Source of the DNA: Variovorax sp. EL159
GTDB taxonomy: Bacteria; Pseudomonadota; Gammaproteobacteria; Burkholderiales; Burkholderiaceae_C
Direction of reading: 5' to 3'
NCBI RefSeq assembly: GCF_900100965.1
Contig: NZ_FMUJ01000002.1
Location: forward strand, 1 to 59,858
DNA length: 59,858 nucleotides
Position numbers and translations under genes: made by a program
Shown: positions 25,271-33,462 of the stretch, in pieces
Numbering within the stretch: position 1 is the stretch's first letter
Layout of the letters: every line of letters begins with the position of its first letter
Notes under the pieces: generated by a model
Seen by the model: only the letters and a program-made list of their open reading frames with translations
What the model was told of the DNA's origin: nothing
Database searches by the model: none

Positions 25271-28150
25271 TCAGGAACCGCGCGCCGGGCGCTCGAAGAC
25301 CCAGCAGTGCACGGTTTTCGGGACTTCTTTCTTGACCTCGGTGGCTGTGGCCGGGGTCAGACTGAAGCGGATGGCGCTGCTGACCGACTTGATGTCGATG
25401 AAGCGCCGGGTCTTGCTGGTGCGCAGCACCTTCTTCAGATCGGCAAGCACCGGGATCTGTTGGCGGTGCGTGTTCGCCTTCTCGACGAACTCGTTGAGGT
25501 TCACGGCGATCTGGTCGGCCACGCGGCTGTGGTTGAGCACCGGCCGGTCGATGTGCCCGTGCTTGACTGACTCCACGCCGAGGCTGTCGAGGTAGTCGAA
25601 GGCCTCCCAGAACTCCTGTACCAGCGGGTGGTCGGCGTTGATCGAGCTCTGGCGCTCGCGGGCCATCGTGACGATCTGCGCCTGTACCTGGTCGAACTGC
25701 TCGTCAGTGAGCTTCACCACGCTGCGCATCGCCGTGGCCATCGCCAACAACTGTGCGTGGTTCTTCGCGATACGCGGCTTGTGGATGCCGTCCTGCGCGA
25801 GCAGGAAGCGGATGTTCTCGTCGTGCGAGGCGGTGACGGTTTGCATCACCTCGGTCTCGCGGCGCAGCGCGGCCAGGATGAAGCCGCTGACGGTCTCGAT
25901 CTCGACCTTTTCGAGCGTCTTGGCGCTCTCGTAGCTGGCCTGCGTGAAGCCCTTCGTGTCGAAGGTCATGTGGCAGATCCGCTCCATGATGGCCTGCGAG
26001 GCCTGCACCTGGTTGTTTTGGCTGATGACGATGGACGCGCGGAAAGGCGGGTCGTAGGTTTCGTTGCCGCCGGTCTTCACCCCAGTGGTGCGGATGCTGT
26101 TGCCGTTGTAGGCATCCTTGAGTTCGTCCCAGTCGAAGCTCTTGACGTGTGCCTGGCCGCCGGATTTCGTCTCCCGGTCCGACTCGATCAGCACGATGGG
26201 CAAGTTGCTGACCTGCGTGAAGGTGCGCAGGCGGCCGGCGGCGGTGGACTTCGAGGGATCGAAGCCCTCGTAGTCGCGGCCAAGCAGCTTCCAGAGGAAC
26301 TGAATCAGCGTGGTCTTGCCGGCGCCGGGTTCGCCGACGATCTCAAGGAACGGGAAGCTCTGCTGCTCGGCGCGCATCTGCTCGGCGAAGAGGGTGCCAA
26401 ACCAGAACGCCAGCGCGATGTAGCCCTTCGCGCCGAAGGCCCGCCACAGGTGCTGCTGCCATGCACGCTGATAGCCCTCGCGGTCGGTGTTGATCCGCAG
26501 CTGGATCGACTTCTGCAGCGACTTGATCGAGAGCTTGTTGACCTCGAAGAAGTCTTCCTTGTTGGCCTCGTGAATCTGGCCGTCGCGCACCGCCACCTTG
26601 CCGAGGATGTAGGTCTTGTGCGTGGCGCTGTAGCCGATGAAGTCGATGGTCTGGACAACCTTCGGGTTGTCCAGCTGCCACTGCATGATCTTCTTGAGCT
26701 GGTGGCTGCTGCCACTGAACATCGCGCCCGGCGCAATGTGCAAGAGCCGCTTCTCGAATTCGGTGGCGGCCGTGAGCTGGCCCGAGGTGAACGTGGCCTT
26801 GATTGCCGGGCTGTCGTGGGGGAACGTGACGCGGAAGTAGTACCAGGCCTCGTCGGTGATCTCGTTCTTCTGGTAGTAGAGGGCGCGCGGGTAGCAGTTC
26901 GCGATGTTCTGGACGGTGTGGGACTCGAGCAGCGCATGGTCGCGCTGGGCGTCCTCGGACATCTCTTCCTTGGTGCGTTCCTTGATCTCGTCGCGCAGCT
27001 TGTCCCGGGCCTTGCCGTAGCGATCGAGATCCAGCTTGAACCACCACAGCCGATTGCCGTGGTCGAAATCGAACTCGGCCCGTCCGGTGTGGTTGTAGAT
27101 GAGCAGCGCCTTCTCCTGCGCCGAGGAGGCCAACAGCAGCGCGCCGTGATAGCGGTATTCCTTCAGGTGGCTCTCTTTGAGCCGGTCGTGCTGGTGGGCA
27201 TCGTTCCAATCGGTCTTGCCACCCCTGTCCTGCGGGATCTGTGCGGCCTCGCACGTCCAGCCTGCATCGCGCGCGCGGCGCGCGTGCTTCAGCGTGAAGG
27301 TCCGGCCGGCGGTGTCGCCGTCGAGCGCCCACACCAGCACCGGCGCGGCGACGGTGCCGCCCTGGGCTTCGAGCTGGGCCTTGAGCGCGGCGAGCGCCTT
27401 CTCCGGGTAGTTGTTGCAGCTGAGCAGCGCGACGGCGGCAATGCCGTGATGTGCCAGCGCGATCGCGTCGAAAATTCCTTCCACGATCCACAGCTCGGAG
27501 GGGGGCGGCAAAGTGGCGGCCCGCTCCGTATTGCTGGTGCCTGCGGCCTTCATGGCCTGCTGCAGGGCCTCTGACAGGGCCGTTTCGGTGGGCGCGGGCT
27601 CTGCGAACGACAGGGAGGGCAGCGCCCACCATGTGCCCTTGTAGCTGCCGCCGGCCTTGAAGTTCGCCTTCTTCTTGCCGAAGCGGTGAGGCGCATCGAA
27701 GAAGCGCTCCCACCAGGTGTCTCCGAGCTGGAAGCGCACGGTGCCCGTGCCGGCGCCGCGCCCCTGATCAGCGTGCGGATCGAAGTAGTGCTCCTGCGTG
27801 TAGGTGCCTTTGATCAGCGACAGATCGAAGCCGCGGCTCTCGGCGAGATAGGCATCGGCCGCGGCGTTGGGGTTCTGCTGCTCTGGCGGCTTTGCCTGCT
27901 CGGGCTTCTGGAAGCGGTCGGTCCAGTTGTCGAAGAAATGGGGCAGCAGATCTTTGACGTGAGACTGGTAGCCACAGTTGTTCGTACGCTGGCACATGAC
28001 GACCAGCGGCTTCGCTGCCCACGTCCACATCTCGCGGTGGCCGCAGTTGGGGCACTTTCCCTTCTGCAGGTATTGGCGGTCGCTGGAGAACTTGAACTCG
28101 TAGTCCTGCTCCAGCGCCGCGCTGATTTCGTCGTAGAGATCCCTGCGCAT
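25271..28150 (-). CDS. TOPRIM primase-helicase
   Basis: The 959-residue replication protein has three parts. Residues 33-59 form a Cys4-type zinc finger (CPNCGHREMW ... CQRTNNCG). A TOPRIM domain follows, with WIVEGIFDAIAL near 222 and WALDGDTAGR near 276. A AAA/SF3-like helicase has Walker A EIVGEPGAGKTT near 605 and later motifs (LPIVLIESDRET, ASIVISQNNQ). It should load at the phage origin, unwind and prime DNA. ATG 28150 starts the MRRDLYDEISAALEQD block; 14 extra upstream codons lack support. It differs from the P2 gpA nickase, which points to theta-type rather than rolling-circle replication. Confidence 0.88.
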   Translation of the reverse strand: MRRDLYDEISAALEQDYEFKFSSDRQYLQKGKCPNCGHREMWTWAAKPLVVMCQRTNNCGYQSHVKDLLPHFFDNWTDRFQKPEQAKPPEQQNPNAAADAYLAESRGFDLSLIKGTYTQEHYFDPHADQGRGAGTGTVRFQLGDTWWERFFDAPHRFGKKKANFKAGGSYKGTWWALPSLSFAEPAPTETALSEALQQAMKAAGTSNTERAATLPPPSELWIVEGIFDAIALAHHGIAAVALLSCNNYPEKALAALKAQLEAQGGTVAAPVLVWALDGDTAGRTFTLKHARRARDAGWTCEAAQIPQDRGGKTDWNDAHQHDRLKESHLKEYRYHGALLLASSAQEKALLIYNHTGRAEFDFDHGNRLWWFKLDLDRYGKARDKLRDEIKERTKEEMSEDAQRDHALLESHTVQNIANCYPRALYYQKNEITDEAWYYFRVTFPHDSPAIKATFTSGQLTAATEFEKRLLHIAPGAMFSGSSHQLKKIMQWQLDNPKVVQTIDFIGYSATHKTYILGKVAVRDGQIHEANKEDFFEVNKLSIKSLQKSIQLRINTDREGYQRAWQQHLWRAFGAKGYIALAFWFGTLFAEQMRAEQQSFPFLEIVGEPGAGKTTLIQFLWKLLGRDYEGFDPSKSTAAGRLRTFTQVSNLPIVLIESDRETKSGGQAHVKSFDWDELKDAYNGNSIRTTGVKTGGNETYDPPFRASIVISQNNQVQASQAIMERICHMTFDTKGFTQASYESAKTLEKVEIETVSGFILAALRRETEVMQTVTASHDENIRFLLAQDGIHKPRIAKNHAQLLAMATAMRSVVKLTDEQFDQVQAQIVTMARERQSSINADHPLVQEFWEAFDYLDSLGVESVKHGHIDRPVLNHSRVADQIAVNLNEFVEKANTHRQQIPVLADLKKVLRTSKTRRFIDIKSVSSAIRFSLTPATATEVKKEVPKTVHCWVFERPARGS

Positions 28151-28157
28151 GAGATCC

Positions 28158-28292
28158 TCAGAGCAGCCCGGCCAGCGCGAGCGCGCGGCCAAGCAGGACA
28201 GCGATCAGCACCACCACGAAGGCGGGCAGCAGGGGCAGCAACGCGGCAATAAATGCGCGCGGCTGCAGGTGGCCGTGGAAGGGCTGGCGCAT
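28158..28292 (-). CDS. 44-residue membrane protein, function unknown
   Basis: The frame from ATG 28292 shares one base with the upstream TGA (TGATG) and stops 7 bases before the primase ATG. A basic N-terminus (MRQPFHGHLQPR) is followed by one long hydrophobic helix to the C-terminus. It is probably a small inner-membrane protein. Operon coupling is the main evidence. Confidence 0.55.
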   Translation of the reverse strand: MRQPFHGHLQPRAFIAALLPLLPAFVVVLIAVLLGRALALAGLL

Positions 28293-28621
28293 CAGGCTGG
28301 CACCTCCTGGCGGCGGTGCCGGGCCTGCACGGCGGCATCGGCGGCGTCAGCGGCAGCTGCGGCGCGGTTCAGGGCCGTGGCGAGCGAGCGGGCATCGTCC
28401 GGCGTGATGTGCAGGGGCAAGATGCCAGCGGTTGGGCCCGAGCCCACGATCACCAGCACGAACGGGCGATGGCTCTTGTTGCTGCCGCCGGCGCTGTGGT
28501 ACGAGTAGACGTCGAGCCCGACGCCGGGCATCGCGTCGGGGTTGCCGTTCTGCTTGTGGCAGATGGTGTGGCCGTGGGCGACCCAGTGATTGCCGCCATG
28601 ATCGAGGAGCCGGGCGCTCAT
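28292..28621 (-). CDS. Early-operon protein, function unknown
   Basis: A 109-residue protein with a beta-rich first half (HWVAHGHTICHKQNG, YSYHSAGGSNKSHRPFVLVIVG) and an Ala-rich helix at the end. It overlaps the upstream gene by four bases. No family recognised. Confidence 0.65.
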   Translation of the reverse strand: MSARLLDHGGNHWVAHGHTICHKQNGNPDAMPGVGLDVYSYHSAGGSNKSHRPFVLVIVGSGPTAGILPLHITPDDARSLATALNRAAAAADAADAAVQARHRRQEVPA

Positions 28622-29004
28622 GCTGCATCCCCGGCGTCGTCAGGCGCTGCCGCTGCGATGGTGATGTGAGCTGGCGAAAGTGGGTCGAGGTATTCGCGTT
28701 TGCACTTCCCTTTGCGACGCCATTCATGCGCGAGGTGCTCGAACCGCTGCCCGAAGTCGTGGCGACCGGTGAGGCGGTTGAGCCACGCGTGGACTTCCAT
28801 CTGGCAGCGCGATGCGTCGCAGCGCATCACCTCCATCGCCGCTTCGAGATTGCTGTCATCGAGCACGCGAAGGTCGGTGAGGTCGAACGGGAATCGCGAG
28901 CCGTTGTAGAGCCCGAGCAGCACGCCGGCAGCTGCTCGGGCGCCCGATGTGCCCTGGTGGATCTGCGTGACGTTCCAGAGCTGGATGAGCGCAGCGGTAT
29001 TCAT
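28618..29004 (-). CDS. Conserved-looking phage early protein, function unknown
   Basis: A 128-residue protein beginning MNTAALIQLWNVTQIHQGTS. The ARAAAGVLLGLYNGSRFPFDLTDLR segment looks like a well-packed conserved core, and there are two Cys near residue 60. ATG 29004 overlaps the stop of a 15-codon frame upstream; the longer frame is rejected. Function unknown. Confidence 0.7.
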   Translation of the reverse strand: MNTAALIQLWNVTQIHQGTSGARAAAGVLLGLYNGSRFPFDLTDLRVLDDSNLEAAMEVMRCDASRCQMEVHAWLNRLTGRHDFGQRFEHLAHEWRRKGKCKREYLDPLSPAHITIAAAAPDDAGDAA

Positions 29005-29048
29005 GCGGCGCTCCCTGCATGGGGTTGGAGAAGGATCGGTGCTGTCAT
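29001..29048 (-). CDS. Possible 15-codon leader peptide
   Basis: A short frame, MTAPILLQPHAGSAA, starts 7 bases after GGAGG on the minus strand and ends in ATGA overlap with the 128-residue gene. The strong ribosome site belongs to this frame, so it may exist to couple translation to the next gene. Nothing else supports function. Confidence 0.35.
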   Translation of the reverse strand: MTAPILLQPHAGSAA

Positions 29049-29141
29049 GTGGAAACCTCCGGGGTGAGCACGTCCCGCAGGGCCTCCGAACAGGCACCGC
29101 AGGGGTTAGGTGAAAGGGGGATCGAGCGGGTGCTCTGGGCG

Positions 29142-29465
29142 CTATGAGGGCCCGTCGACACCGGCAGGCGCGAAGAGGTCGCGTGTCTCCGGCGGCGTCA
29201 TGAGGGGCGTGTGCTCGGCCGTGTTGCCCGAGCGGATCTGCTGAGCCAACACGTCACGGCGCATGTGCGATGCGAGGGGCAGGTGGACTGACGGGGCGGG
29301 CGTGGCCGAAGGCGAAATCGTCATGTCCGCCTCGGTGGTCGCGCGCCAGGTGTGCCCGCATTCGAAGTTGCCGCACTGGATGTAGTGCTGCGACACGGTT
29401 GGCGTCATCACCTTCGTGGTCCTGATGGAGCCCAGGTGTTGGCAGTGAGGGCAACGCAGTCTCAT
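29142..29465 (-). CDS. ogr: Ogr/Delta-type zinc-finger late gene activator
   Basis: The 107-residue protein begins MRLRCPHCQHLGSIRTTK and continues HYIQCGNFECGHTWRATTE. This is the C-x2-C ... C-x4-C finger and flanking residues of P2 Ogr and P4 Delta, which recruit RNA polymerase to late promoters through the alpha C-terminal domain. The C-terminal 60 residues are longer than in P2 Ogr (72 in total). Its likely targets are the two dyads at 43169 and 49761. It lies in the early operon rather than after gene D. Confidence 0.9.
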   Translation of the reverse strand: MRLRCPHCQHLGSIRTTKVMTPTVSQHYIQCGNFECGHTWRATTEADMTISPSATPAPSVHLPLASHMRRDVLAQQIRSGNTAEHTPLMTPPETRDLFAPAGVDGPS

Positions 29466-29665
29466 CGCGACTCCTCGGGCGCCGGGCGCCGGTCGACGAG
29501 ATAGAGGGCACGGCCGCGTCCGGTGGTCGCCCGTGCGGCGCGGCGAAGCCGGGCCTTCACCAGCCATTCGGCTGCGGATTCGAATGTGGGTAGCCCGCGC
29601 TCCAGCTGCACGCGCTCGATCAGCGCGTGGTCTTCGTCGGTGAAGGTGATGGTGTGCTCGGGCAT
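29462..29665 (-). CDS. Small early protein, function unknown
   Basis: A 67-residue protein (MPEHTITFTDEDHALIERVQ...) with a strand-helix-helix pattern like ribbon-helix-helix domains, and a basic C-terminus. It overlaps ogr by four bases. DNA-binding is suspected from the pattern, not proven. Confidence 0.6.
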   Translation of the reverse strand: MPEHTITFTDEDHALIERVQLERGLPTFESAAEWLVKARLRRAARATTGRGRALYLVDRRPAPEESR

Positions 29666-29715
29666 CTTTTCGGCTGCTCTTTTTGCGCCGTGAAGCGGCT
29701 GTTTGCGGCCTTCCT

Positions 29716-29916
29716 TCAGGCCGCTCGCCGGTCGAGACTCGGCTCATGAATCAAACCCAGCACCTGCCGCGCTTCACGAAGCGCCAACTCGCGCAACAAC
29801 GTCGCGAGCTGCTCGCCCTGGTAGTCAGCCATCGCTTGAACGAGCCCATCCTCGTAGTCATCGAGGCGGATCGTGTAGCGTTTGGAACGCACTCGCTTGG
29901 GATCGGGGTAGGTCAT
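29716..29916 (-). CDS. Ribbon-helix-helix-like DNA-binding protein
   Basis: A 66-residue protein in which RSKRYTIRLDDYEDGLVQAMADYQG matches the beta-strand and first helix of Arc/MetJ-type repressors, followed by a second helix (LATLLRELALREARQVL). Position, second in the early operon next to the repressor, fits a Cox- or Cro-like control role, though P2 Cox is a different fold. Confidence 0.65.
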   Translation of the reverse strand: MTYPDPKRVRSKRYTIRLDDYEDGLVQAMADYQGEQLATLLRELALREARQVLGLIHEPSLDRRAA

Positions 29917-29943
29917 GGTCGTGCTCGGAAGAAGTGGGTCGCG

Positions 29944-30147
29944 TCAGCTGGTGAGCGTCTTCGTGCGCTCGCAGACGGCGAGGCCACGCAGGAGCACCAA
30001 CCGGGACACCGAGGCAAGGGAACGCTGCTCGCGCTCGGCCATCTTTTCGAGCTTGGCCCGCTCGGCTGGCAGCAGCCGGATGGGGATTGGCCTGTCGGTG
30101 AGTACGCCGTTGGGCGCACGACGCGGTGTCTTCGAGGCGGGCTTCAT
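29944..30147 (-). CDS. First gene of the early operon, basic regulator candidate
   Basis: A 67-residue basic protein (MKPASKTPRRAPNGV...) with a helical second half (AERAKLEKMAEREQRSLASVSRLVLLRG), again suggestive of ribbon-helix-helix. It is the first gene transcribed from the early promoter, the place of Cox or Cro in P2-like and lambdoid phages. Function is inferred from position only. Confidence 0.6.
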   Translation of the reverse strand: MKPASKTPRRAPNGVLTDRPIPIRLLPAERAKLEKMAEREQRSLASVSRLVLLRGLAVCERTKTLTS

Positions 30148-30191
30148 GGGCGGCGGTATGCTTGTGGAACAGAAAATTGCACAGTGAACCC

Positions 30192-30220
30192 ATTCTTGCG
30201 AGAAATATCGCGCAAGTCAA
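30192..30220 (-). promoter_or_regulatory. Early promoter with palindromic operator
   Basis: On the minus strand TTGACT (30220-30215) and AAGAAT (30197-30192) are separated by exactly 17 bases. The spacer is filled by the dyad CTTGCG-N10-CGCAAG (30195-30216). A repressor dimer bound here would block polymerase directly. The divergent XRE repressor starts at 30224. Confidence 0.7.
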
Positions 30221-30223
30221 GCT

Positions 30224-30568
30224 ATGAGTGAGAAAAATCGCGCAGCCGTGGGCGATCGCTTGCGCGAGGAGCGCGACCGAACAGGCCTCTCGCAGGAACA
30301 ATTTGCAGCCGCCATCGATGTGTCGCGGCGGACATTGGTTGCTTGGGAGAAGGGTGAGCAGTCGCCCAATGCCGACGCCCTCACGGCTGCGGCGGAGGTC
30401 GGTATAGATGTGCTCTACGTCCTTATTGGTCAACGATCTGTGCCTGTCGAGAGCCGACTCACACCTGACGAGGCGGCCCTGTTGGACAACTACAAACATT
30501 CGGATGAAGAGGGGCGGGCAGCAGCCCGGAGGGTGCTTTCTTCGCTCGCGAAACAGAAAACCGGGTAG
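30224..30568 (+). CDS. XRE-family phage repressor (CI/C-like)
   Basis: The 114-residue protein has a clear helix-turn-helix in residues 10-60 (DRLREERDRTGLSQEQFAAAIDVSRRTLVAWEKGEQSPN), followed by a short C-terminal dimerisation helix. It lacks a LexA-like peptidase domain, so RecA-driven self-cleavage is not expected; P2-type repressors are likewise non-cleaved. It is divergent from the early operon and probably binds the dyad at 30195-30216. Confidence 0.88.
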   Translation: MSEKNRAAVGDRLREERDRTGLSQEQFAAAIDVSRRTLVAWEKGEQSPNADALTAAAEVGIDVLYVLIGQRSVPVESRLTPDEAALLDNYKHSDEEGRAAARRVLSSLAKQKTG

Positions 30569-30722
30569 CCGTAGGCCACCTTGGCTTCAACTGCTCTGGG
30601 CCTTGCTCAGACTGCTGGACGTCGAAGACTGGCTTGATCTGGAAGACATGGATCAGGTTGCTTTCGGACCATTCGATATCGAAGAATGAGCTGCTCACCG
30701 AGTGGCGTTTTGGGGAGCTGGC

Positions 30723-30932
30723 ATGCTGACTTTTTTGGGATGGGCATTTCTCGCGTTTGCCCTTTTCTTGTTCGTTGTGTGCATCGTCGGCTTCGTCAAT
30801 CCCCAGTGGTTGGCCGACAAGAAGACCGGCAAAGTGCCGTCGCGGGGGCTGCTGTTGTTGGCTGCCTGGCTTGGACCAGTGATTCCTGCAGCTGCAGGCG
30901 GCACCATCCTGATCCTTCAGCGTGTTCCCTGA
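30723..30932 (+). CDS. Small two-helix membrane protein (cargo)
   Basis: A 69-residue protein starting at ATG 30723, preceded by GGGGAG at a good distance; a GTG at 30702 is less likely. Two hydrophobic helices (WAFLAFALFLFVVCIVGFV and LLLLAAWLGPVIPAAAGG) flank a basic loop (DKKTGK). Located after the repressor and outside the lytic operons, it is a candidate lysogenic gene such as a superinfection-exclusion factor. Confidence 0.6.
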   Translation: MLTFLGWAFLAFALFLFVVCIVGFVNPQWLADKKTGKVPSRGLLLLAAWLGPVIPAAAGGTILILQRVP

Positions 30933-30995
30933 CACCACTGCTCGCCGCAGGGCTCGAGTGCTTCGCAAACTGCTTGCTGCCGTAGAGGGACTACT

Positions 30996-31943
30996 GTGAG
31001 CGAGGCGCGCGGCCATCACTTCATCTCACAGTGCTACCTCAGAGGGTTCACCCGGAACGGCTCGAAGAAGTCCAAGCTGTACGTTGTCTCGCTTGCCGAG
31101 CACAAGACGTTTGAAAGCGTCCCCGGAGGCGTCGCGAAAATCCGAGACTTCAACCGCGCCGAGGGGTTACCCGCCGGCGAGGTCGAGCGCATGCTTGCGG
31201 GCTTCGAAGGGGCCATCGCTACAGCCTTGAAGCGAATCTGCGCGGATCGCTCGCTGGACGCTACGGCTGCGTGGGAGGAGGTCCTGTATCTTGTCGCGCT
31301 GTTCGCTGTTCGTCACCCGGTTCAGCGACAGAAGACCCAGGCAACTGCCGAATTGGCTGCTAAGACGGTGCTGGACCTGCTCACCGCCGATGAGGAAAGC
31401 TGGAACTCGTATCAGCGCATCGCAAGAGAGCACGGGCGAATAAACACAGAGGAAGATTTTTTTTCGTTGGCGGACGGGCGGGCATTTGCAGCGGGGTACA
31501 CCGTTGAGCTGCCGACGTCGTATCACATCGGCCTCGAACTCATGGTGCTCGAGCACGTTTTGAAAACGCTCGTGGAACGCAAGTGGACACTTTGTATCGC
31601 CGGGCCGGAGGCCGGGAACTTCGTGACAAGCGACCGCCCGGTGACACTCGTGCATTCGGACGGCGCAACTGCAGGCCCTGATCGACAACTGGCGCATGGG
31701 ATTCCGGGGACTGATTTGTACTTTCCGATTGACCGGCGGCTGATGGCCATCGGAAGGTTTGAAGGACCAAGCGAGGTCCGAACACTCGACGCTGAAAGCG
31801 TGGCGGCCCTCAACTCGATCACGTTTGCCAATGCGCATCGAGAGGTCTACTGTGCCGACCGGAAGGACCGGCTCATGCACGAAGGAAAGATGCTGCACGC
31901 CCAAGACGTGCTTGGGTTGCATCGGCCTACGGCTCGGGCCTAG
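30996..31943 (+). CDS. DUF4238-like protein (cargo)
   Basis: The 315-residue protein begins SEARGHHFISQCYLRGFTRNGSKKSKLYVV, the hallmark start of DUF4238 proteins (HHxxxQxYLRxF). A helical middle follows, then a strand-rich segment (WTLCIAGPEAGNFVTSDRPVTLV) typical of the family, and a C-terminal Tyr/Arg-rich end. The start is GTG 30996. The biochemical role of DUF4238 is not established to my knowledge. Placement between repressor and gene D on the lysogenic strand suggests expression from the prophage, perhaps host-protective. Confidence 0.75.
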   Translation: MSEARGHHFISQCYLRGFTRNGSKKSKLYVVSLAEHKTFESVPGGVAKIRDFNRAEGLPAGEVERMLAGFEGAIATALKRICADRSLDATAAWEEVLYLVALFAVRHPVQRQKTQATAELAAKTVLDLLTADEESWNSYQRIAREHGRINTEEDFFSLADGRAFAAGYTVELPTSYHIGLELMVLEHVLKTLVERKWTLCIAGPEAGNFVTSDRPVTLVHSDGATAGPDRQLAHGIPGTDLYFPIDRRLMAIGRFEGPSEVRTLDAESVAALNSITFANAHREVYCADRKDRLMHEGKMLHAQDVLGLHRPTARA

Positions 31944-31958
31944 TAGATCCGGAGCGCC

Positions 31959-33014
31959 TCACTCGGAGTCTTCGACGCTGCTGGGCTCGTCGGTCACCGT
32001 GCCCGCCACCTCCATCTCGGCATGCGTGGTGAATCCACCGTCCGGCGTCATGGAGTGCCGCACCTTGACCGACAGCCAGTCCGTGTCGTCGATCTCGGGC
32101 TTATTCCATCCTGAGACCTTCACCGGCGATTGAGGGGAGAGCAGGGGCTGGCCCAGCGCCAGCGTCAGCTCGAAGGTCGCGAGCCCGCGCTGGATGCGCC
32201 GCCATTCGGCCTGCGCTGCTGCGCGTGCATCGGCCTCGTTCGCGAACGTGTCCTTGAGCCGCTTAGCGTTGCCGCTGACCCCCACAAGCACCCCTCGCCG
32301 CTTCGCGCGCTTCGGATCGTGCCAGTAGGCGCGCACGCCGCTGTATGCGTCCCGATCGCTGGAGTGATAGCGGTGGCTGTCGCCATCGGCTCTCGTGATC
32401 TCAATGATCGGCAGGGTTTCTCCGCTCGATGTGGCTGTGCCGACGATGGGGAGAAACAGCAGGCGCCCCCGCTTGATCGTTGCGACGGCATCGTGCAGCT
32501 TCGCCAGGCGCGTTAGGAAGTTCAGGTCGCTCTCGTTGGTCTGGTCGATATGCTCGATCTGGCGGGCTCCGAGCGTGGGATCGATGCGCGCCACCAACTG
32601 GTGCCGGGCGGCCGTCTGCCGCACGATTTCACCCAGCGTGACGCCATGGAAGCTGCGCTCAACGCGAGTGCGCAGCGACTGATGCATCTCCGCGCTGCGG
32701 GCCCGGATGCAGATCTGGTCGGGCGCGCCGGCATGCTCGGCCTCGTCGACGATGAACGTGCCCTTGTCGACCAGGTCGGTACCGCTCCAGCCGATGGCGA
32801 GCTGCAGCTCGACGCCCTTGCGGGGAATCTCCAGCGCACCATCGTGATCGTCGAGCACCAGATCGAGCTGGTCGGCTTCGTTGCCCCGGCACTCCGACAG
32901 CGTCATGCTGATCAGGCGCGCGTCCACGGCCGGGGTGATGTCCCGCTCGCCGATCTTGAGGCGGTAGGTCGGGGCCGGATGGGCTGGGCGTTGGTCCTGC
33001 GGGTCCATCGTCAC
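31959..33014 (-). CDS. D: Baseplate hub protein D (late control D)
   Basis: The 351-residue protein matches P2 gpD, the homologue of the T4 gp27 hub. It starts with YRLKIGERDITPAVDARLISMTLSECRGNEADQLDLVLDD; ERSFHGVTLGEIV and FLTRLAKLHDAVATIKRGRLLF follow. It caps the tail tube and contacts the spike protein V. It overlaps U by four bases and is the last gene of the F operon. Confidence 0.92.
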   Translation of the reverse strand: MTMDPQDQRPAHPAPTYRLKIGERDITPAVDARLISMTLSECRGNEADQLDLVLDDHDGALEIPRKGVELQLAIGWSGTDLVDKGTFIVDEAEHAGAPDQICIRARSAEMHQSLRTRVERSFHGVTLGEIVRQTAARHQLVARIDPTLGARQIEHIDQTNESDLNFLTRLAKLHDAVATIKRGRLLFLPIVGTATSSGETLPIIEITRADGDSHRYHSSDRDAYSGVRAYWHDPKRAKRRGVLVGVSGNAKRLKDTFANEADARAAAQAEWRRIQRGLATFELTLALGQPLLSPQSPVKVSGWNKPEIDDTDWLSVKVRHSMTPDGGFTTHAEMEVAGTVTDEPSSVEDSE

Positions 33015-33448
33015 GCTGCCACGTCCTCGCTGCTGCCGTCGTCTTCGCCAATCGAGTCGGTCAGTTCATCGTCGACGCGCTCGAGTTGCAGCTGGAACTC
33101 GATGCGGCGGGCGGCACCATTGGACAGGAACACAGTCTTCGTTTCCGTAAGGCCCTCGATCACGTACAGGCCATACACGATGCCCGTGCCGTCGACCAAC
33201 GGCCACGAGGCGCCCAGGTTGCCCATCTCGCGCAGCTCGTCGAGAGACTGAGTGCCGCCGGTCAGCTCGGGCATCAGCACACCCGACAGCTGGAAGGTGT
33301 CGTCGCCCACGCCGAGGAACTGGCGTGCAGCGCGCGCGCCGATGCGGCTGTTGCTCGCATGGCGCCATTTCATCTGCCGCTGCAGTTCCTGATAGGCCAG
33401 CGTGTCTAGGCAGAAAACGAACTGGCCCAAGGCCATCATCATGTCCAT
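33011..33448 (-). CDS. U: Tail protein U
   Basis: The 145-residue protein starts MDMMMALGQFVFCLDTLAYQELQRQ and contains RIGARAARQFLGVGDDTFQLSGVLMPELTGG, typical of P2 gpU, a tail terminator/assembly factor. The longer upstream frame is a shadow of the T gene. Start overlaps nothing; D follows with a 4-base overlap. Confidence 0.92.
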   Translation of the reverse strand: MDMMMALGQFVFCLDTLAYQELQRQMKWRHASNSRIGARAARQFLGVGDDTFQLSGVLMPELTGGTQSLDELREMGNLGASWPLVDGTGIVYGLYVIEGLTETKTVFLSNGAARRIEFQLQLERVDDELTDSIGEDDGSSEDVAA

Positions 33449-33462
33449 GGTTGGGCTTTCGA

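Noticed and set aside
25628..27574. 648-codon frame antisense to the primase-helicase
   Set aside because: Wholly inside a gene with clear zinc-finger, TOPRIM and helicase motifs on the other strand.
30408..30689. 93-codon frame starting inside the repressor gene
   Set aside because: No ribosome site; the first half is a shadow of the repressor. The acidic tail (30570-30689) did not give enough support for a gene.
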